A stretch of 57,339 nt of DNA from Labilithrix sp. (lineage in GTDB: Bacteria > Myxococcota_A > Polyangia > Polyangiales > Polyangiaceae): assembly GCA_019637175.1 (NCBI GenBank), contig JAHBWD010000057.1:1-57339 (forward strand). Direction: 5' to 3'. The translations under genes were made by a program, and so were the position numbers. The notes below the pieces were generated by a model. The model did no database searches and was not told the origin of the DNA. It was given only the letters and a program-made list of their open reading frames with translations. Shown piece by piece: positions 50,484-57,339 of this stretch (positions within the stretch are counted from its first letter, which is position 1; every line of letters starts with the position of its first letter).

Positions 50484-52415
50484 TCAGCCGACCTTCGCGA
50501 CGGCGCTCGGCTTCTCGCGCTTCACGTTGAAGATGCGGAGCGGCTTCTCCTTGCCCTTCAAGTGCGCAGGAGGGAGCTCCTCGACCTCGAACCGCGGGCC
50601 GAGCCGCGCGAGCGTGTACTCGCTGACGATCACCTGGCCCGCGAGCGCGATGCCGCAGAGGCGCGCGCTGGTGTTGGCGGTGTCGCCGATGACCGTGTAG
50701 CTCATCGCCTTGGAGCTTCCGACGTAGCCGGCGACGAGCGGACCCGTGTGGAGGCCGAGGCCGACGGCGAGCGCGGGGTGGCCGCCCTCGACGCGCTTTC
50801 GGTTGAAGCGCCCGAGGACCTCCATCTGATCGAGCGCGCACTGCACCGCGCGCACCGCGTCGTCCGGGTGAGACATGGGCGCGCCCCAGAAGGCCATGAT
50901 GCCGTCGCCCATGAACTTGTCGAGCGTGCCCTCGTACTTGAAGATCGTCTCGACCATCAGCTCGAAGTACTCGTTGAGCAGCTCGTTGATGACGCCGGCG
51001 GTCGCGCCTTCGCTCATCCGGGTGAAGCCGCGGATGTCGCTGTTGAAGACGGTGCACTCGGGGACGTGCACGCCGCCCTTCTTCACCTCGAGCTTGCCCG
51101 AGATGACTTGCTCGGCGACGTTCGGCGAGAGCAAGCGGCTGAAGCGCTCGCGCGTCGTGATCTCCTGCTCGACCTTCTTCGCGAGCAGGTTGTTCTCGAT
51201 GAACATCGCCGCCTGGTTGCCGACGGTCGTGACGAGCTCCAGATCCTTCTGCTGGAACTGCGCGAGCGACTCGCTGTCGAGCCAGAGCGCGCCGAGCACG
51301 TCTTTCTCGTGGAGCAGCGGGACGACGATGGCGCTCGAGATCCGGTTCAGGATCATCGATTTTCCCTTCGACGACGCGAAGTCCATCGAGGCGTCGTGCG
51401 TGAGCACCGCCGCGCGCTCGGTCATGACGTGGTTCAGGATCGTGGAGCTGACCTGGATCGGCGCCTCGGTGCCGTCGCGCCGGTGCGCCGATCGCGGCTG
51501 GAGCGAGCCGTCGGCCTCGCGCAGCAGGATGACCGCGCGATCGGCGTTCACGAACTTGAAGAGCGACATCAAGATCTTGTGCAGGAGCTGATCGAGATCG
51601 CGCTCGAGACCGATGTCGCGCGTGAGCTCCCACGTGAGGCGGAGGCGCTCGTAGTCGACGCGGAGCTGCGCCGGATCGTGCTGGATCTGCTCGAAGGGAA
51701 CGAAGCCCTTCGTCTGCGCGGCGATCTGCGTGCCGATCGCGCGCGCCGAGTCGAGCACGTCGACGCGCGTGCCGCCGAAGCTCGGCGGCCGCTCGGCGTG
51801 CGGCCTGGGCGGCGGCGGCCCGCCGGAATACGGAGGAACGCCCGGCGGCCCTTGCGGATGCGGCGGGTAGGGCGGAGCGTACGGCGGCTGCCCGGGCGAG
51901 CTTCGCTGCTGGAGCGGAAGCCCCATCGTTCCGCTCGGGCCCGCGAGGTGACCCGCGGCGCTCGGCATGGGCATGCCCGCGCTCGCCGGAGGAGGAACGC
52001 TCGGGCCCTTGTTGTTCCACGGCTGCGTGCCGCCCTGTTGCGGGTGCGCGACCGCGCCGGGGCCGACGCCGCCGAAGGGACCAGGGCCGTGCGCCATCGG
52101 AGGCGGAGCGTTGAAGTCGATCGGCGGACCGTGCCCGTCGTCGTAGCGGGCGCGCGTCGAGCCGAGCGCGATCTCGTCGCCGTGACGAAGGGGCATCTCG
52201 CCCCGGACGCGCTCGCCGTTGACGTAGGTGCCGTTGAGGCTGCCGAGGTCGCGAAGGATGAAGCCGCCGTCGCGCTGCTCGAGAATGCAGTGCTCCTTCG
52301 ACACGATCTTGTCGAGGAGCTGAATCGAATTGTTGGGATGGCGGCCCAGGCTGTTGATGGGACGCAGCTCGATTGCCTGCTGTCCTTCCGCCGTCGCGAG
52401 GATCAAACGCGCCAT
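50484..52415 (-). CDS. FHA-GAF-class III adenylate/guanylate cyclase
   Basis: 643 residues. FHA domain (about 18-90; LGRHPNNSIQL, KEHCIL, LGSLNGTYVNG) binds phosphothreonine; a Pro/Gly-rich linker (about 95-235); GAF domain (about 270-410); and a class III cyclase domain (about 440-620) with metal-binding Asp460 (FNSDIRGFT) and Asp504 (MGDGIMAFWG) and the YTVIGDTANTSARL segment. It should couple Ser/Thr kinase output to cyclic-nucleotide synthesis; the substrate (ATP or GTP) is not decided here. ATG 52415 is chosen because ATG 52439 falls inside a TACGAT -10-like hexamer (52443-52438). Confidence 0.94.
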   Translation of the reverse strand: MARLILATAEGQQAIELRPINSLGRHPNNSIQLLDKIVSKEHCILEQRDGGFILRDLGSLNGTYVNGERVRGEMPLRHGDEIALGSTRARYDDGHGPPIDFNAPPPMAHGPGPFGGVGPGAVAHPQQGGTQPWNNKGPSVPPPASAGMPMPSAAGHLAGPSGTMGLPLQQRSSPGQPPYAPPYPPHPQGPPGVPPYSGGPPPPRPHAERPPSFGGTRVDVLDSARAIGTQIAAQTKGFVPFEQIQHDPAQLRVDYERLRLTWELTRDIGLERDLDQLLHKILMSLFKFVNADRAVILLREADGSLQPRSAHRRDGTEAPIQVSSTILNHVMTERAAVLTHDASMDFASSKGKSMILNRISSAIVVPLLHEKDVLGALWLDSESLAQFQQKDLELVTTVGNQAAMFIENNLLAKKVEQEITTRERFSRLLSPNVAEQVISGKLEVKKGGVHVPECTVFNSDIRGFTRMSEGATAGVINELLNEYFELMVETIFKYEGTLDKFMGDGIMAFWGAPMSHPDDAVRAVQCALDQMEVLGRFNRKRVEGGHPALAVGLGLHTGPLVAGYVGSSKAMSYTVIGDTANTSARLCGIALAGQVIVSEYTLARLGPRFEVEELPPAHLKGKEKPLRIFNVKREKPSAVAKVG

Positions 52416-52587
52416 GGGTCTCGCTTGCCTGAACGGCATCGTACCGTGCCCCGTGCCCGCGAAGGAAGGGGTGGCCTGAGGTCGACGGGCGAATCGACGG
52501 GCGAAAGGCGATCCGACAAAAGCCGGCGGATCCTGGAGAGAGGTTCGCCCGACGCGCGGGCGTTGTGTCTGGTACGCTTAGGTGGGC
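52416..52587. promoter_or_regulatory. Divergent region between cyclase and Lon-like gene
   Basis: 172 bp. It contains a perfect tandem 12-mer, TCGACGGGCGAA twice (52482-52505), and an inverted near-copy TTCGCCCGACG at 52544-52554. Extended -10 TGGTACGCT (52570-52578) serves the Lon-like gene, TACGAT (52443-52438) the cyclase. Confidence 0.5.
52482..52505. repeat. Tandem 12-bp repeat TCGACGGGCGAA
   Basis: Two perfect copies in the divergent promoter region with an inverted near-copy 39 bp further on. Suggests a cooperative regulator site. Confidence 0.55.
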
Positions 52588-55491
52588 ATGCCCCAACGCA
52601 GCAAGTCAGGCTCTGGCGCGGGGATTCCGAAAGGTCCGTCGGGCGAAGGCGGCTCGTCGACGAGCCGCGATCGGAGCTCGACGGGCGTGACCGGCCGGGC
52701 GCGGGCGAAGGACGGCGGCGGTCGCGTGAGGCCGAACCGACAGGAGCCTTCGGCCGCGCGGGGGGAGCGCCGGGAAACGCTCGAGACGCCTTCGCCGGCC
52801 GCGCTCCGCGAGCGCGTCGAAGACGGGAGCGGCGCCCTCGGATCCGACGGTCCGCCGCCGAGCTCGCTCACCGGATCGGTTCGCGCGTGGCTCGAGGCCA
52901 ACTCGGCGCCGACGCCGGGCTCGGGGCGTGAGCCCTTCCGTATTCCGTCGGAGCTCGTCACGCAGCACACCGACCCGGCCCTCCTGGCCGAGTCGCCGCA
53001 AGACAGCGGCGGCCTCTTCGAGCTCGTCGGGACGGTCGCGCGCCGCGCGCTCACGCTCGGCCTGGCCGCGCGCGAGCCGGCGTTCCACGTCTTCGTCTCG
53101 GCGAGCCCGCAGGTGATGATCGAGGACGAGATCGTCCGCTACGCCGAGCGCTTCGCGCGCGGTCGCGAGACGCCGCCCGACATCGTCTACGTGCACGACT
53201 TCGATCGCCCCGAGGCGCCGAAGCCGCTCATGGTGCCCGCGGGCGCGGGCGCGACGCTCGTCGCCGCGATGGATGCGCTCATCGATCGCCTACGCCACGA
53301 GATCCCGGGCCTCGTGCAGCACGAAGAGGTGCGCAAGGCCACGCAGAAGCTCGCGCGCGAGCTCGAGGTGAAGAACCGCGAGGTCTTGACGGGCCTCGAG
53401 TCGACCGCGAAGAACCTGGGCTTCGGCATCCGCGCCGTGCAGGGCGGGGTGCAGACGTTCCCGATCCTCCACGGCAAGCCGCTCTCCGCCGAGCAGTTCA
53501 CCGCGCTCGACGAGTCGACGAAGAAGGCGCTCGGCGAGGCCGAAGATCGCCTGACGACCGAGGTCGAGAAGGCCGCCGTGCTCGTCCGCGAGCAGAACGC
53601 GCGCTTCGACGCGGCGCGCGAAGAGGCGATGTGCCGCCTCTCGGAGGCGGTCATCACGCGCGCGATGGGCGAGCTGAAGAAGCTCCTCTCCGACTTCGGC
53701 GACGACGTGCTCTCGTACCTCGAGAGCGTGGAGAAGGCGCTCGTCGCCGACTGGTCCGACTTCGTCGAGCAGGCGCCGGCGCCGCAGCAGGCGAGCGACG
53801 ATCACGCCGGTGAGCTCGACACGCCGGAGCACGATCCGGAGCACGCGACGCGCCTCAATCGCTTCAAGGTGAACCTCCTCGTCGCTCACGACGAAGAGGC
53901 GCCGCCGCCCGTCGTCTACGAGACGAACCCGACCTACCCGAACCTCTTCGGCTACCTCGAGCGACGCGCGCGCTTCGGCGCGCTGCTCACCGACTTCACG
54001 CGCATCCGGCCCGGATCGCTGCACCAGGCGTCGGGCGGGGTGCTCGTCCTTCGCGCGGTCGATCTCATGACCGATCCGATCATCTGGGAGCGGATGAAGC
54101 GCGTCATGCGCGAGCGGCGCATCGGCGCCGAAGATCCGCTCGGTCCGCTCGGGCTCTACGCGACCACGCTCCGCCCGGTGCCGGTGCCCGTCCGCGTGCG
54201 CGTCGTGCTCGTGGGGCCCCCCGACGTCTACGCGGCGCTCCTCGACGCCGACGCCGACTTCGCCGCGCTCTTCCGCGTGAAGGTCGAGATCGAGCCGTCG
54301 ATCCCACGAACGACCGACAACCTCCGCGCGCTCGACGCGTACCTCATGGCGATGGCGAAGGAGCGCGAGTGGGGCGAGTTCGACAGAGGCGCGCGCGCGC
54401 GCCTGCTCGATCTGGCGACGCGCCTCGCCGGCGATCGGCAGAAGGTCTCGCTCTGCCTCGCGCCGCTCGAGGAGACCGCCGCGTTCGCGAGCGCGCTCGC
54501 CGCGGCGCGCGCGGGCGGCGACAGCGACTGGGCCGAGTCGGGCCCAGCCTCGACCGCGCCGCGTCCGTTCCGCGCGTCGATCACCGCGCCGGGCAGCGTC
54601 GTCAGCGCCGAAGACATCGAGATCGCCTGGCGCGAGCGCCGCGACCGCGCCGGCGCCGCCGAGCGCCACATCCGCGAGCTCACCATCCGCGGCGAGGTGT
54701 CGCTCGACACCGAGGGCTTCCGCGTCGGCGTCGTCAACGGGCTCTCCGTGTACTCTGCGGGCGACGTCGAGTTCGGCCAGCCGATGCGCATCACCGCCGT
54801 CGTCGCGCTCGGCCGCGAGGGCATCGTCGACGTGGAGCACGAGGCGCAGCTCGGCGGCGCGATCCACACGAAGGGCGTCGCGATCATTCGCGGCTACCTC
54901 TCGCGCATCTTCGGCCAGGAGCGTCCGCTCAGCCTCAAGGCGCAGATCGCCTTCGAGCAGAGCTACGGCGAGATCGACGGCGACAGCGCGTCGTCGAGCG
55001 AGCTCTTCGGCGTGCTCTCCGCCCTCGCCGAGGTGCCGATCGATCAAGGGATCGCGGTCACCGGCAGCGTCAACCAGCTCGGCGAGATCCAGGCGATCGG
55101 CGGCGTGTGCGCGAAGATCGAGGGCTTCTTCGAGCTGTGCCGCGCGCGCGGCCTCACCGGGAAGCAGGGCGTCCTGCTCCCGCGCGCGAACCTCGAGCAC
55201 CTCGTGCTCCGCGAAGACGTCTCCCGCGCGATCGCGGACGGCAAGTTCCACCTCTACGCCGTCACGACGGTCGCGCAGGGCATCGAGGTCCTCACGGGCA
55301 TCCCCGCGGGCGAGCGCGATCACGCCGGACGCTTCCCGGCGGCGAGCGTGTTCGGACGCGTCGAGCGGCGCATCATCGAGATCGCCGAGCGCTTGAGGCA
55401 GGCCGAGGCGCACGTGCCGCCCGCGCTCGAGTCGATGGATGACGTGAGCCACGCGGATCTCAGCGATGCCGGTGACTACCGCTCCCGCTGA
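52588..55491 (+). CDS. Lon-related protease (YcbZ/LonC-like) with degenerate ATPase motifs
   Basis: 967 residues. A low-complexity N-terminus (1-110) precedes an AAA_32-like region (about 140-640) with the family's PDIVYVHDFDRPEAPKPLMVPAG segment and a coiled coil, then a C-terminal Lon protease domain with Ser800 (IDGDSASSS) and Lys843 (GGVCAKIEG), both catalytic. The stretch where relatives have a P-loop reads VFVSASPQVMIED (about 167-179), without GxxxxGK, and the Walker B-like VLVLRAVDL has Arg489 in place of Asp. So peptidase is intact, ATPase probably not. ATG 52588 has AGGTGGG just upstream. It overlaps hisC by 26 nt. Confidence 0.88.
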   Translation: MPQRSKSGSGAGIPKGPSGEGGSSTSRDRSSTGVTGRARAKDGGGRVRPNRQEPSAARGERRETLETPSPAALRERVEDGSGALGSDGPPPSSLTGSVRAWLEANSAPTPGSGREPFRIPSELVTQHTDPALLAESPQDSGGLFELVGTVARRALTLGLAAREPAFHVFVSASPQVMIEDEIVRYAERFARGRETPPDIVYVHDFDRPEAPKPLMVPAGAGATLVAAMDALIDRLRHEIPGLVQHEEVRKATQKLARELEVKNREVLTGLESTAKNLGFGIRAVQGGVQTFPILHGKPLSAEQFTALDESTKKALGEAEDRLTTEVEKAAVLVREQNARFDAAREEAMCRLSEAVITRAMGELKKLLSDFGDDVLSYLESVEKALVADWSDFVEQAPAPQQASDDHAGELDTPEHDPEHATRLNRFKVNLLVAHDEEAPPPVVYETNPTYPNLFGYLERRARFGALLTDFTRIRPGSLHQASGGVLVLRAVDLMTDPIIWERMKRVMRERRIGAEDPLGPLGLYATTLRPVPVPVRVRVVLVGPPDVYAALLDADADFAALFRVKVEIEPSIPRTTDNLRALDAYLMAMAKEREWGEFDRGARARLLDLATRLAGDRQKVSLCLAPLEETAAFASALAAARAGGDSDWAESGPASTAPRPFRASITAPGSVVSAEDIEIAWRERRDRAGAAERHIRELTIRGEVSLDTEGFRVGVVNGLSVYSAGDVEFGQPMRITAVVALGREGIVDVEHEAQLGGAIHTKGVAIIRGYLSRIFGQERPLSLKAQIAFEQSYGEIDGDSASSSELFGVLSALAEVPIDQGIAVTGSVNQLGEIQAIGGVCAKIEGFFELCRARGLTGKQGVLLPRANLEHLVLREDVSRAIADGKFHLYAVTTVAQGIEVLTGIPAGERDHAGRFPAASVFGRVERRIIEIAERLRQAEAHVPPALESMDDVSHADLSDAGDYRSR

Positions 55492-56602
55492 CGCGCCTCG
55501 CGATCGGCTCGGCGCGGTGCTTCGGCCGGAGCTCGCCGACCTCTCGAGCTACGTCCCCCACGTCCCGCCGGGCATCGAGGTGAAGCTCGACGCCAACGAG
55601 GCCCCGCGGTGCGCCGAGGCGGCGAGGGAGGCCGTTCACCGCGCGATCGCGGGCGTCGCCCTCGAGCGCTACCCCGATCCACGGAGCCTGCGGCTCAAGG
55701 AGGCGATCGCGCGGAGGACGGGCGCCAAGGTCGACGATCTCCTCGTCGGCACCGGCTCCGACGAGGTCATCTCGCTCGTCGCCAACGCGTTCGGCCACCC
55801 GCGCGAGCGGCTTCCGAAGCCGGTGATTCTGGCGCCGACGCCGACGTTCGTGATGTATCGCATCACCGCGCGCGCGCACGGGAGCAAGCCGGTCGAGGTC
55901 CCGCTCGACGCGAGCTGGGATCTCGACGCGGGCATGACGACCCGCGCGATCGCGATGATGCGCCCGAGCGTCGTCTTCGTCGCGAGCCCGAACAACCCGA
56001 CGGGCAACCGCATGAGCGACGATCGTCTCGAAACCGTGATCGAGGCGGCGGGCGCCGGTCACGCGTTCGCGATCGTCGACGAGGCGTACATCGACTACGC
56101 GGGTACGTCGCTCCGGTCGTGGCGCGAAAAGCACGCCCACCTCGGGATCCTCCGGACGGTGAGCAAGATCGGGCTCGCCGCGCTCCGCGTCGGGTGGCTC
56201 GACGCCGACGCCGGGCTCGTCGCCGAGATCGACAAAGCACGGCAGCCCTTCAACGTGAGCGCGATCAGCCAGGCCGCCGCGGCCGCGGTGCTCGAAGACG
56301 CATGGGACGACGTTCAGGCCGAGGTGGCGAAGATCGTCGCGCGCCGCGACGAGCTCTCGCGCGCGATCGGGGCGCTCGAAGGGTTCGTCGTCACGCCGAG
56401 CGCGGCGAACTTCGTGTGGGTGAAGACGCCCATCCCCTCGGAGCGAGTGATGGAGCACCTCATCGCCGACAAGATCCTCGTGCGGAGCTTTCACGCGAGC
56501 GGCGGACGCCTCGCGACGCAGCTCCGGATCACCATCGGCACCGACGCGGAGAACGATCGGCTCCTCTCGTCGCTCGCTCGGCTGCCTCGAGGGGACGGGT
56601 GA
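55466..56602 (+). CDS. hisC: Histidinol-phosphate aminotransferase
   Basis: 378 residues. Fold-type I PLP enzyme: LDANEAP near the N-terminus, GSDEVISL, ASPNNPTGN, VDEAYIDY and the PLP-lysine in TVSKIGLAALRVGW are the HisC signatures. It makes histidinol phosphate from imidazole-acetol phosphate and glutamate in histidine synthesis. It overlaps the Lon-like gene by 26 nt and the lipoprotein gene by 1 nt, and no other his gene is nearby, so it is a lone his gene in an unrelated operon. A tyrosine/phenylalanine aminotransferase role is possible for lone HisC proteins. Confidence 0.92.
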   Translation: MPVTTAPADAPRDRLGAVLRPELADLSSYVPHVPPGIEVKLDANEAPRCAEAAREAVHRAIAGVALERYPDPRSLRLKEAIARRTGAKVDDLLVGTGSDEVISLVANAFGHPRERLPKPVILAPTPTFVMYRITARAHGSKPVEVPLDASWDLDAGMTTRAIAMMRPSVVFVASPNNPTGNRMSDDRLETVIEAAGAGHAFAIVDEAYIDYAGTSLRSWREKHAHLGILRTVSKIGLAALRVGWLDADAGLVAEIDKARQPFNVSAISQAAAAAVLEDAWDDVQAEVAKIVARRDELSRAIGALEGFVVTPSAANFVWVKTPIPSERVMEHLIADKILVRSFHASGGRLATQLRITIGTDAENDRLLSSLARLPRGDG

Positions 56603-57339
56603 TGAAGAGAGGTATGAAAGAGAGACGCGGAGGCGCCGAGTCGAAGATTCGAGGAGCGAATCTTCGATCCGTTCCGCGGCTTCGCGCCTCTCTTTCGGTT
56701 TCTCTCGTTCTCGCAGTGGGAGTGACGGGCTGCTTGGGCGATCCCAAGGTGGTGCGTGTGTACGACGGGCGCGTCGTCGAGGGGCGATACGTGTCGCCCG
56801 ACGCGTACGCGGCGTTCCTGCGCGGCGTGCTCGCCGAAGAGTCCGGCGATTGGAAGGGCGCGCTGAGCGCGTACGAGCAAGCCCGCAACGAAGACGAAGA
56901 CGACGCCGAGGTCTGGGCGCGGATCGGCGCGGTGCGCTGCCGCCTCGACGTGAAGGACACGGAGATCGATCGCGCCTTCGGCCGCGCCGCGAAGATCGAT
57001 CCGACGTATGCGAGCGCCCTCGCGGCGCGATCGCGATGCGAGCTCTCGCGCGGTCGCCCCGAGGAGGCCGCCGCGCTCGCGCGCGCAGCGGCGGCGGCGG
57101 ATCCGAAGAACGCGGGCCTCGAGGCGCTCTACGTCACGGCGGAGGCGGCGAGGCGCGGCCCGAGCGGCGCCCGCGAGCGCGCCGTCGCGCTCACGCTCGC
57201 GCACGGCTCGCGCGCGGTGGCGTGGGACGCGCTCGTCGCGTGGGGGAGATCGCACCGCGATGCCGAGCTCGTCGCCCGCGGGCTCGAGGGCCTCGTGCGC
57301 GCTGCGCCTGGGCGGTCCGCCGAGGTCGAGAAGGGCGCC
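56602..57339 (+). CDS. TPR lipoprotein, 3' end outside window
   Basis: Frame is open from ATG 56602 to the last base (246 residues seen). The TGA of hisC overlaps this ATG by one base, so translation is coupled; ATG 56614 is an alternative. The first 44 residues are a basic leader followed by a hydrophobic stretch and lipobox GVTGC. The mature part has TPR-like repeats (ESGDWKGALSAYEQARNEDE, AEVWARIGAVRCRL, AFGRAAKIDPTYASALAARS, RPEEAAALARAAAAADP). Likely a periplasmic protein-protein scaffold. A perfect inverted repeat (56641-56667) lies in the leader-coding part. Confidence 0.8.
   Translation, partial: MKRGMKERRGGAESKIRGANLRSVPRLRASLSVSLVLAVGVTGCLGDPKVVRVYDGRVVEGRYVSPDAYAAFLRGVLAEESGDWKGALSAYEQARNEDEDDAEVWARIGAVRCRLDVKDTEIDRAFGRAAKIDPTYASALAARSRCELSRGRPEEAAALARAAAAADPKNAGLEALYVTAEAARRGPSGARERAVALTLAHGSRAVAWDALVAWGRSHRDAELVARGLEGLVRAAPGRSAEVEKGA
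56641..56667. repeat. 11-bp perfect inverted repeat with AGGAG loop
   Basis: TCGAAGATTCG (56641-56651), AGGAG, CGAATCTTCGA (56657-56667). It lies in codons 14-22 of the TPR lipoprotein and is A/T-richer than its surroundings. In RNA it would be a stable hairpin exposing a Shine-Dalgarno-like loop. Confidence 0.7.

Noticed and set aside
56641..56667. Inverted repeat as terminator of hisC
   Set aside because: It lies inside the next coding sequence, 39 bp after its start, and has no U-tract.

Overview
This is a high-GC (about 70 %) bacterial chromosome window, almost fully coding, most likely from a predatory or soil delta-type bacterium of the Myxococcota (Polyangiales / Labilithrix-like). 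That assignment is inference. It rests on Pkn-type Ser/Thr kinases (one fused to a formylglycine-generating-enzyme domain), a PilZ domain of the myxobacterial type, hybrid histidine kinases, and many secreted lipoproteins with DAGADA- or SGSSG-type linkers. I count 43 protein genes and 2 tRNAs. Twenty of the 43 proteins carry a lipobox signal peptide. No insertion sequence, integrase, CRISPR array or rRNA is visible.

Layout. 1-7.7 kb: the 3' end of clpX, four exported (mostly lipo)proteins, a membrane-anchored PilZ protein and lon; the exported proteins sit inside what is often a clpX-lon neighbourhood. 7.8-10.3 kb: a duplicated-domain lipoprotein, an alpha/beta hydrolase and its likely TetR regulator, with a clear operator between -35 and -10. 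10.3-10.6 kb: tRNA-Val(TAC) and tRNA-Asp(GTC). 11-19.7 kb: a kinase-receiver-kinase hybrid, then a two-component system divergent from a heavy-metal RND pump (adaptor plus inner-membrane protein, no outer-membrane channel). 19.7-24.5 kb: an unknown protein coupled to a GH3 glucosidase, and divergently a Cys-containing lipoprotein and a beta-propeller lipoprotein. 24.5-31.4 kb: two Ser/Thr kinases interleaved with lipoproteins and a four-zinc-ribbon membrane protein. 31.4-35.6 kb: further lipoproteins, including a head-to-head pair of von Willebrand A paralogues. 35.7-47.7 kb: a long minus-strand run with a HEAT-like protein, four tandem paralogous GQSN-type (SGNH/sialate-esterase-like) lipoproteins, a Uma2-family protein, a large glycoside hydrolase lipoprotein and a small membrane protein. 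47.8-57.3 kb: a methyltransferase, a secreted HhH-phospholipase-D-like lipoprotein, an FHA-GAF-adenylate cyclase, a Lon-like protease with degenerate ATPase motifs, hisC and a truncated TPR lipoprotein.

Themes. The window is dominated by cell-surface biology and signalling. The most distinctive signals are: (1) the four-copy esterase-like array beside a glycoside hydrolase; (2) an apparent preference for leaderless or near-leaderless transcription, with -10 hexamers about 7-10 nt before the start codon at about 15 genes, including one symmetric divergent promoter whose two start codons end a 36-bp imperfect palindrome; (3) a Lon-family protein that keeps the Ser-Lys dyad but seems to have lost its P-loop. 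All functional calls are from reading the sequence, without database searches.
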